Shown piece by piece: positions 56,625 to 64,000 of a stretch of DNA of 64,000 bases. The notes below the pieces were generated by a model, which was given only the letters and a program-made list of their open reading frames with translations, did not search any database and was not told where the DNA came from. The DNA is taken from the NCBI GenBank assembly GCA_003439945.1, contig QVRM01001471.1:218501-282500 (forward strand), given 5' to 3'. The position numbers and the translations under genes were made by a program. Numbering within the stretch: the first letter of the stretch is position 1; the number at the start of each line of letters is the position of its first letter. Source of the stretch: Dermanyssus gallinae. Taxonomy: Eukaryota > Arthropoda > Arachnida > Mesostigmata > Dermanyssidae.

Positions 56625-59618
56625 ACAGCTGACCTGGACAGTGGAAATGTTGATCGAGTGTGTCACCATCCATTAAAATTATTTTTATTAAATATACAAA
56701 GTTTAAGAAAGGGAATAGAGTGTGTTGAAGCTGAGATTCAAAATGCCGGTGGTAATTTTGATATTATTTGCTTAAGTGAAATATGGATAAAGGATCATGA
56801 GAAAGAGTTATACAACATCCCAGACTATTTTGCAGTTTTCTGTTGTTCTACAAAAAATAGAGCAGGTGGGACAGCAATTTACATTCACAAAAACTATAAG
56901 ATTGTTGATTTTGCAACCAATGAGTTAACTAATTGCGAGTGGGCTCGAGTCAGAATAAACACTACCTCTGGCATATTAGAGATTAATTCGGTATACAGAT
57001 CTCCGAATCGAGCTGCGTCCGACATTGATAAATTCCTAGAAAGTGATATCTATCAAATTTGTAAGGCTTGTAGTGGGACTACTAACAGACTCATAATAGG
57101 AGACATGAACATAAACATTCTGGCAGACAACGTGTATACGAGCAAATATCTGGATATAATGGCGACTCAAGGGTACGAGTTAAGTTTCAAAGGTATTACA
57201 AGAATAGAATCTGGTACAGCTATCGATCACATATTCCATAGTTTTACAAACATGAATGACCCCGATATAAAATGTATAGAAAGACCCGATCACGCTGCCC
57301 TGGCACTCTCGATCTCTGGAATAACCAGACCAAAAGTTAATAATATACAGACAAAAGTTATATATAGTCTCGAACAGGTTAGTGATATATTACGAACAAC
57401 TAGCTGGTCTTTTTATTATAATATATCTGATCCAAATACTGCTGCAAAACATCTAACGGAATCAGTTCAAAATATAATTAAATCATGCTCTAAGGAAATA
57501 GCTATAAGACAGAGTAAGCATAAACCAAGGAAACCATGGATGTCTCCAGCCATTGTACAAAGTATAGAGTACAGAAATAAGCTTTTCCTTAAAGTTCGTC
57601 ATCTGGACCCTGACCACCCGGAGCGATTAAAATTTAATAAATATAGAAACCAACTTAAACAGATGATCAGAAATTTGCGTGAGGAAGATCTAAAAGCTAA
57701 ATTCTTAGCTTCAAAGAAGGATACGAAACGAGCTTTTAAGATAATGATAGCCGAGCTCAAGGGTTCCAAAGCTAAACAGCTTTCCATTGAAGATCTGCAA
57801 GATATCCCTGACGGATCGCTTAAAGACAAACTAAACTATCTCAATGCACATCTAGCAGGGATTGGAACTAAAATTGCGGAATGCGCTGGGTCCAGTAGTA
57901 AAACACTTCTAACTGACCTTAAAGGGCCAACAAACAAAATTATCCTCCAAACGCCATCCTCAACTAAAGTACTGCAAGCTATCAAAGTTCTGAAAAACTC
58001 AGCAGCTGAGGGAACCGATAAGATTTCTACGAAATTAGTAAAAGAAAATGCAGATGTTCTGGCACCATTGCTAGAGCATCTTTACAAATTATGTCTACAA
58101 AGTGGAACTTTCCCCACAATATTTAAATCATCTTTAGTTACGCCGCTTCATAAAGGGGGTAAGATTTGCCTCGATAACATTAGGCCTATATCTATTACCA
58201 CTGTATTTGGTAAAATTCTTGAAAAAATAATCAATTCTCAACTAGTTGATTTCATTGAAAAAAATGACATTCTCTGTCCGGGACAATTCGGATTTAGGGA
58301 AGGGCGAAGTACTGAAGACGCAATGATTGAAGTTCGAAACTTCATTGGGGCAATGATAGAGAAGAAAAAACAAGTTTGTCTGGTCTTTCTTGATTTACAA
58401 AAAGCTTTTGATTGTGTAGATCGGATAAGATTAGTAAATAAATTGAAGGCGTTGGGGCTATGCAAGACAAAATACGACATACTTGAAGACTACTTATCTG
58501 ACAGGCAACAGCGTACAAAGTATAAGGAATGTTTGAGTAAACCTGCTTTTGTTAATCACGGAGTACCTCAGGGTTCCGTTCTGGGACCAACACTGTTTAA
58601 TATATACATTAACGATATACACTCATTTTGTAATGATGTGAAAATTGTTCAGTTCGCGGATGATACATGCATTCTTATTGAGAGTGATACCAGAAATGAG
58701 CTAATAGAAAAGGTAACAAGTACTATGACGAGGATTAATCTCTGGTTGCGAATCAACAATCTATGTCTTAATGTAAAGAAGACAAAAATTATGAAAATCA
58801 AGATGGGGTACGCTGCTGAACCACCACTCAACATTACCTGCCACTCATGTGCTTCCTTAGGTTGTTATGCTAATACGAAAGTCGAAAACCTGCCGTTAAA
58901 CGGATGTAATGATACCAGGCTGTGCTTCGACTCTGTTGCCGGCTCGAGCTTAGTTCTTGAGGCAAACTGCAATTGTCCGATAATTGGTGAGGTACACGAC
59001 TATAAATACCTTGGTCTGACGTTCCAGAATAACATCAAATGGGAAGTTCATATTAAACATATGATAAACAAACTTAGGACAGGTGCTTTACTTCTGCATA
59101 AGTTACGACATATTGCCTCCCTTGAATTTAAGAAAAACGTGTATTATGCATTTATTTTTTCACACTTAAAATATGGTGTTTTGTTATATGGTGCTTCATT
59201 TAAGTCGAATGTCGAACCAATAGTAACTCTCCAGAAAAGATGCATACGAAATGTATTTGGATTGGCCTATAGGACAACCACTGAGGACATATGGAGAGAT
59301 AAAAATATATTGCACTTTTATGGTATATACATATATAGCATTCTGACACACTATCGCAGGAACCGTACCCCGTTTGGAGCTACTTCTAATAATGCTTATC
59401 CTACCAGAAGTGCTGTAAACAATGTTGTAACACACCCATATACAAGACTTGTGACAAATTATTCAATGCTCAGTTATCGCCTGGTAAACATAAATGCCAG
59501 ATTGCCTCATCTGTTTAGATGTGTATTAGAATTATCTACAAATGAATGCAAAACCAAACTTAAACAACAGATTTGTTTAATTTCGCCGGATGTATTAAAA
59601 TCATGTGTATTTGGATGA
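56625..59618 (+). CDS. L2/CR1-like ORF2: APE endonuclease and reverse transcriptase
   Basis: The open frame begins after TGA 56622-56624 and ends with TGA at 59616-59618. The endonuclease starts with L-L-N-I-Q-S-L-R-K and has CLSEIWIK, YRSPN, I-G-D-M-N-I-N and the I-D-H-I-F motif. The RT follows with VTPLHKGGK, NIRPISITTVFGKILEK, QFGFREGRST, FLDLQKAFDCVD, VPQGSVLGPTLFNIYIND and FADDTCIL. The C-terminal third includes YKYLGLTFQNNIKW. There is no in-frame ATG before the endonuclease motif; the ATGs at 56605, 56621 and 56647 are in other frames. This may be non-AUG start, reinitiation or one lost base. The protein would nick DNA and prime reverse transcription. Confidence 0.88.
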   Translation, partial: TADLDSGNVDRVCHHPLKLFLLNIQSLRKGIECVEAEIQNAGGNFDIICLSEIWIKDHEKELYNIPDYFAVFCCSTKNRAGGTAIYIHKNYKIVDFATNELTNCEWARVRINTTSGILEINSVYRSPNRAASDIDKFLESDIYQICKACSGTTNRLIIGDMNINILADNVYTSKYLDIMATQGYELSFKGITRIESGTAIDHIFHSFTNMNDPDIKCIERPDHAALALSISGITRPKVNNIQTKVIYSLEQVSDILRTTSWSFYYNISDPNTAAKHLTESVQNIIKSCSKEIAIRQSKHKPRKPWMSPAIVQSIEYRNKLFLKVRHLDPDHPERLKFNKYRNQLKQMIRNLREEDLKAKFLASKKDTKRAFKIMIAELKGSKAKQLSIEDLQDIPDGSLKDKLNYLNAHLAGIGTKIAECAGSSSKTLLTDLKGPTNKIILQTPSSTKVLQAIKVLKNSAAEGTDKISTKLVKENADVLAPLLEHLYKLCLQSGTFPTIFKSSLVTPLHKGGKICLDNIRPISITTVFGKILEKIINSQLVDFIEKNDILCPGQFGFREGRSTEDAMIEVRNFIGAMIEKKKQVCLVFLDLQKAFDCVDRIRLVNKLKALGLCKTKYDILEDYLSDRQQRTKYKECLSKPAFVNHGVPQGSVLGPTLFNIYINDIHSFCNDVKIVQFADDTCILIESDTRNELIEKVTSTMTRINLWLRINNLCLNVKKTKIMKIKMGYAAEPPLNITCHSCASLGCYANTKVENLPLNGCNDTRLCFDSVAGSSLVLEANCNCPIIGEVHDYKYLGLTFQNNIKWEVHIKHMINKLRTGALLLHKLRHIASLEFKKNVYYAFIFSHLKYGVLLYGASFKSNVEPIVTLQKRCIRNVFGLAYRTTTEDIWRDKNILHFYGIYIYSILTHYRRNRTPFGATSNNAYPTRSAVNNVVTHPYTRLVTNYSMLSYRLVNINARLPHLFRCVLELSTNECKTKLKQQICLISPDVLKSCVFG

Positions 59619-59831
59619 GTCCTTCAACACACTTAAAACATAAATGAAAAAAAAAACAAATTTACTAAACACCGTTATGCAATATCAAGGATGTTGACAC
59701 ACTCACAAGAGCGGGCAGACACGGGCGATAGCCTTTTCTGCAAAATTACCTGGATAGTTATAATTGTTTGAATTTATGTAATAATGGAAATTTCAAGCTC
59801 AATGAAGAGTTATTGAACTTAAATAAATTTG

Positions 59832-59848
59832 CCGTCCAGAGAAGACGG
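59832..59848 (+). other. Conserved 3' terminal hairpin of the L2/CR1-like element
   Basis: CCGTC and GACGG form a 5-bp stem just before the poly(A). The copy at 10561-10577 keeps the stem but differs in the loop, as expected for an RNA structure read by the element's RT. Confidence 0.7.
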
Positions 59849-59884
59849 TCCCATAAAAAAAAAAAAAAAAAAACATGCCGATTG

Positions 59885-60361
59885 TCATATGTAAGGCCAG
59901 AGCGGAGGTAAGAGGCACTGTATATCTCGTCGGACTTCTTCATTCTTATTTTCCCATTTCGAGACAAAGCCTTCAAATGGTATTATACGCGACGACTTTA
60001 GCCTTAATCGAATTATCTCAACAGCCGGTGCACTGTCTGATATTAGGTACACAAAACGGTGCCTTACTCGCATTGACAAGCAAAGTACTCGCTTCAAGTA
60101 CATTGTTAAACACCTTTTGCGCAGACTAAGAAAATGCTCTGTCCAAAATCCAGATTGGGAGTCAGATAGGAGGTCTTTGGTCTTTCCCCTGCGTAAAGTC
60201 TCGGAAGCGCATATCCACAATGAAATCCATACATTTGGCCAGAGCCTTAAACAGAGTGGGCGGTAGGAACTAGGGCTTCTCAGGATCAAAACAAAGTACG
60301 TGGCCTTATATTCGGTAGGGAACGAGCCCAGGCGGAACATTTCAGTCGCCGCAGCGGCCAC
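59885..60361 (-). pseudogene. R1-like RT N-terminal relic
   Basis: On the - strand FRLGSFPTEYKATYFVLI and S-S-Y-R-P-L-C-L match REGRFPRLWKNANLVLIPK and SAYRPICLL in the R1-like element at 34930-38640. A further S-G-F-W-T-E-H sits where Y-G-F-R-K-G-K-S-T is expected. It is decayed. Confidence 0.6.
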
Positions 60362-60399
60362 CGCTTTTTGTAATCCTTCATTAGTAGCTTGGGTGCGGA

Positions 60400-60870
60400 A
60401 TCGAGAAGCCGTCCAGACCCAATGCCTCTCCAGGCATAAGACGTTCCGACGCTTTATTTACCGCCTGTCGAAGGTTGCTCAGGAAGCTGAAAAGAAAGCT
60501 CTTGGCTTTGGTGGCCGAATTGACGGCGCTATACGCAGCCACAGTTTAGGGAGATATGGCATTACGGCCGGCGAATAATAGGGAAGCACTTAGATCGATC
60601 CAACGAACGCTGGCAATCAGGGTAAGCCGGGCTGACCGAACAGTCTTGATTGAAGCAGCTCTCCTGGTACTAGTCATAATGCTGCCATGGAAGAAAGTAA
60701 AGTGTATCTAGAGGACCTCACCAGGGCCAGGAGTGCGACACAACACACGAACGTTTAAGAAAGCTATCAGCGGCGCCTGCATACACTGTGTGACTCTGGG
60801 GAGGCGGAGATTGCGGGGCATACTGTTCTGCGGTGTGATGCTCACAGGAAATTAGGCAGCTAGAAGAAAA
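60400..60870 (+). pseudogene. R1-like ORF2 C-terminal relic, opposite strand
   Basis: Frames on the + strand contain A-E-L-T-A-L-Y-A-A, ALRSIQRTLAIRVSRADRTV and ALLVLVIMLPW, which match ESVALYAAPVWADMALRTQ, ALRSSQRSVAIRVCRAYRTV and ALLVLSKMLPWDLL of the 34930-38640 element, followed by a knuckle-like H-x(n)-C end. It has several frame changes. It and the relic at 59885-60361 have opposite orientation, so they are either two insertions or one inverted relic. Confidence 0.65.
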
Positions 60871-62027
60871 CTCCTCAATTATCAAAATGACTAGGGTAAT
60901 GTTGTGGAAAAAAACAGAACTAAAGCACGGAGTCCCTATGCGTTTAATCCAAGATTTGCCCTAAACCGAAATCAATATGAAACGAGAAATGTTTTAGTAT
61001 TTTTAACTAAAACTCGTATTACGGCAATATTTAAAAACATAGATGCTTGTACCATGCTACCAACTATCGGCCTATATGCTTGAGCGACGATTGTCTTAAT
61101 CCTTTAAAGCTTCTTCCTACAGACAAACTATGACAAACTATAAAAGTCAAATGTCAAACTTCTTGCAGGGATGCACACCGCTTGCAATTGCAATTGCGCT
61201 AACAAATGTCGACAGCACATTCATCAGTCGGCTAGCATCATTTGAAGTACCAAACGTTAGCAGAGAGCTAAGTACCTCTGCCCTTGCTTATTGACTACCG
61301 ACGACAAATCACTCAGCTACATCGGCCATCATCGGATCATCATCGATATTGTTGTGCCCGAAACATACAGCATCGAACGCTTGTAGTTTCGTGGAAATAT
61401 AACCAAAAAGTTGAGTTTTAAAATTAGTACTCGTGCGCTATCACAGAGAAGTGATTTCACAAAGTTTGAGTACCCCTGCACACACGTTAAAAAATATCTG
61501 CAACAGCTGAAAGCTGCATATTCAACAAGTATGTTGCAATCTTTATTCAATACTGACATAACTCGCTTTAAAGTTACTCCAATTTCCTGTAATCCTGCTA
61601 CGGAGCTGCACCTAAACGCGCTTTGTGTGCTGGGCAATTCAGGCGGCGTTGGTGCATTTCTAAACTGTGTTTGTTTTGTTGGACTCACCTTTCTAAGTTC
61701 GCAATATTTTCAGGATCCCAAGCTGCAAACTCCTTCAGTTTATTATGTAATTATAGCGTTTGCTCCCGCTCGTACACTCGACGCCAAAATTGTTACGGCG
61801 GCTACAGCCAGAGAACATATTGGATCAAAGATTACAAATTCGTTACGAAATGTTGTTTAAGCCATATAGACGCCAGCGGCTGATAATACTGCTGCACCAA
61901 TGGCTAGCATAATTTATAAACCGAAACGTGTAGCTTTAACAGCTACACCGAAAACAAACCGTAGTCTTCGCAATGCTTGTACGCCGTTTTCAACGAATTG
62001 ATTTTAACCGATATTCGTGCGTTTGAT
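60871..62027. other. No gene recognised
   Basis: A 149-codon frame at 61411-61860 has no start, domain or splice support that I can defend. Confidence 0.4.
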
Positions 62028-62340
62028 TTAGAAGTGGCCGAGTCGAGGATGGTAGCCACGCTTGCCTGTATGGCCCAGACGGTGAGTTTCGACTTCGTGA
62101 GCAAGCGCCATCAGTACGGAGTCACACAAAATAAAGACCATTCCCAGCAGGTTCAAATGACTCTGTCCAGACAAACCTCCAATAACTTGGCATGCGCCGC
62201 CTATAAATGTCAAAAAACGGTCAGACAAATCGAACAAGTCGGGCTCGTCGTGAAGCAGCCCAGCGATCCCATATTGGCTTGCGCGTGAGAGATCCATTGC
62301 TCTCTGGCCTTTCGTTGTTTTACGCGATAAGCAGCTACGT
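62028..62340 (-). other. Open frame with hydrophobic helices, possible exon
   Basis: On the - strand a frame (stop at 62030-62028) contains M-D-L-S-R-A-S-Q-Y-G, H-D-E-P-D-L-F-D-L-S-D-R, FLTFIGGACQVIGGLSGQS and LGMVFILCDSVLMALAHEVE. The first hydrophobic stretch has no K/R from the L of F-L-T to the S. It could be a small membrane protein, an exon or a relic. No family is recognised. Confidence 0.3.
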
Positions 62341-62942
62341 ACGCGTCCACACGGGGGCACGGCCGCGTTCGGTGCTTTAAATGCTATGTAGAATGTATTA
62401 CTACTATACAGCGTAGCCCTTAAAAAGCCCTGTCGTTGCGACATTGCGACCATGGCCACTGTGTTCTCTTCGAATACCGCTGGCACCAGTTGCACTTCTA
62501 TGTGCTTCTATGTATGCGGACAGAGACGGTGAACTCTAGCCTACACATTATGTTGTTATCAAACGGCTTTCATTCTCGGCGTCATGTTCAATCCGGTTCA
62601 ATGGTTTGGGAATAAAAACAAATAACATAATAAACGCCCACCACAATACGTTGTAGTGGTACTCTATGCTTAAGCGACGTCGTCATTGTCGTCTTTATTC
62701 ATCGTTTCTCATACCTTACCGGGATCTCCTCGCCCGACTGCCATTGTACCGCCGGTCTACTAAACGCGCTCACACAATATCACTCTTCCCATTCTTCTTC
62801 TTGTTCTTCTGTCGCGTCGACCACTTCGAATCGTTTAGGCGCGCTGGTCTCCGTCGAATCCAAAAACCGCTATTTTTTTGCCGTACCGACGCTTGACGGT
62901 TCGTTTGCAGTCAATTCTGCTTTCGTGCGTTTTACATTACAT

Positions 62943-63170
62943 TAACATTATGGGAGGGGTGGATGGTAATGCACCATCTCTTTTTATTGAGACATCTGTG
63001 CTTCCCGTTTTTTTTTCGATCATGGTCGATTTTTAGTCCACTCCGGCATTCACCTTGTTTAAATTGGGAACCATGAAAACCAATTTTGGAGCGGCCGGTC
63101 TGGGTATCGAACCCAGGCCTTCCGAATGCAAGGCAAAGACTTTTGCCACTAAGCCATCTTGCTCGGTTTC
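62943..63170 (-). mobile_element. SINE-C copy 2 (tRNA-derived)
   Basis: On the - strand, A box TGGCTTAGTGGCAAAAG and B box GGTTCGATACC (in CTGGGTTCGATACCCAG) form a nearly complete tRNA-like head. The body AAATTGGTTTTCATGG, TTTAAACAAGGT, GCCGGAGTGG and GGTGCATTACC matches copy 1 at 45120-45345. Confidence 0.78.
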
Positions 63171-63338
63171 TGTTCAGTTTGGACAGGCGTCCGCCTGCGT
63201 CCGTGCGATCCGTTATCCGTAGTCAAGCAATGCCGCCCGGGGTGGAGCACGCCTCGCGGGTGGCGCGCTTGCAGCTCAAACTCGTGCTCTATGGTGAAGC
63301 GCTTCCCTTCCGGGTATCGCTTTTGATCTGATACACAT

Positions 63339-63400
63339 ATATATATATATATATATATATATCAGACCCAATATACTATATATATAGTATATTGGGTTGG
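63339..63400. repeat. (AT)n tract and palindrome
   Basis: An AT tract is followed by the palindrome CCCAATATACTATATATATA with its inverse, ending in GGGTTGGGCC, which resembles a Tc1/mariner-type terminus. Confidence 0.7.
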
Positions 63401-64000
63401 GCCTACAAAATAGTACCGTAGAACAATATTTTATAAAAAGAAGATAGCATGTGAAGCCTGTGCCCGTACAGCAGCCAGATCGGCAAGTCATCTAAAAAAA
63501 TGAACATCGGCACCGAAACCTTGACAACAATAAATGAACACAGATGAAAAAACAACGTTTTTTCTCATGGAACCTATCCACTTGTTTTCTTTTCAGAATG
63601 CGAGCTTTCTATTTGTTTAGGAAACGCTATAAAAATGGTTTTCTACTCTTCTAGAATTTTCTGCCGTGAGGTTACAGCAAGTTGCCTCAAAATACGAAAT
63701 AGACGGGAGAACATGAAAGGTTGTTTCGCATACCCAAAAGTAATAACCACTATTCATACTTTTACGTCGCCGACTGACCGAAGCTGTCCAATTAGGACAT
63801 CGAAACATACCAAAATCATCTTGACGACTTTCAGAGTTTGCGGCACGTTAGAGTTTACCAGTACGTAGGATACTGGCGAGCTTCAGAAGCCAATACGGTG
63901 ACCAAAAATCACAGGGGAATTCCAATGATTCCTGCAAACCGAGCGTAGCACCGTCTTGGCTTAGGTCGGTCCTCGGGAGATCCGGGTCTACTGGGTTGGT
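63401..64000. other. No gene recognised
   Basis: Only short frames; nothing identified up to the window end. Confidence 0.45.

Larger units (their letters stand above)
55734..59873 (+). mobile_element. L2/CR1-like non-LTR retrotransposon, near full length
   Basis: Carries ORF1 (55848-56561), a long ORF2 (56625-59618), a 3' UTR with the CCGTC...GACGG hairpin (59832-59848) and a 19-base poly(A) (59855-59873). The 3' UTR is shared with the truncated copy at 10444-10589. Both frames are open over their full length, which suggests a recent insertion. The 5' boundary is unknown; 55734 is only where the open ORF1 frame begins. Confidence 0.9.

Noticed and set aside
61411..61860. 149-codon open frame
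   Set aside because: No ATG at the start, no domain, composition like intergenic DNA.
63090..63170. Genuine tRNA gene on the minus strand
   Set aside because: The tRNA-like head is followed by a body repeated at 45230-45345, so a SINE is more likely; an intact cloverleaf was not shown.

Overview
This window looks like a eukaryotic, most likely arthropod, nuclear genome segment. A mite or other chelicerate is a plausible but unproven guess. Genes are interrupted by GT-AG introns, the DNA is AT-rich, long (AT)n tracts are very frequent, and mariner transposons, several non-LTR retroelement families, tRNA-derived SINEs and foldback elements fill most of the space. I see no bacterial features, no CRISPR array and no convincing tRNA or rRNA gene.

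Two host genes can be supported. The main one lies on the + strand from 30336 to 52998. It is a complete eight-exon gene for a divergent Cys-loop (nicotinic acetylcholine receptor-like) ion-channel subunit. All splice phases agree and the coding sum is 1107 nt (368 codons plus stop). It carries a signal peptide, the W-T-D-P-R-L-Q-W motif, a 13-residue Cys loop and four membrane segments, with an exceptionally short TM3-TM4 loop. One intron (44912-48851) appears to use a GC-AG boundary. Its introns total more than 21 kb and hold most of the transposable elements at 31-52 kb. The second gene is the 5' end of a secreted protein on the - strand (6631 to 5858). It has a signal peptide, a thrombospondin type 1-like module and an Ig-like stretch, with a reading-frame break that could be a 34-bp mini-intron.

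Layout. 1-5 kb: a decayed retroelement split by an intact-looking mariner (828-2148), then a second mariner family (2679-4892) that is itself split by a tRNA-derived SINE and by a fragment carrying the 28S rRNA R2 target flank. 5-7 kb: a SINE and the TSP1/Ig gene start. 7-22 kb: mostly unannotated AT-rich DNA with microsatellites, a SINE pair, an L2/CR1-like 3' tail and a second copy of mariner family 2 (11800-13089) sitting inside an (AT)n tract. 22-29 kb: retroelement fragments and microsatellites. 29-30.3 kb: a long TTG/CTG repeat belt just upstream of the channel start codon. 30.3-53 kb: the channel gene, with foldback elements, an R1-like element (34.9-38.6 kb), a DDE transposon (38.8-40 kb) and a head-to-head pair of YLDDG-type retroelements (45.4-48.5 kb) in its introns. 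55.8-59.9 kb: a near full-length L2/CR1-like element with ORF1 and an open 986-codon ORF2. 59.9-64 kb: R1-like relics, a SINE and unannotated DNA.

The elements form several local families: mariner 2 (two copies), L2/CR1 tail (two), SINE-A (three), SINE-B (two), SINE-C (two), YLDDG retroelement (five) and R1-like (five). All family comparisons were made by eye within the window, without database searches.
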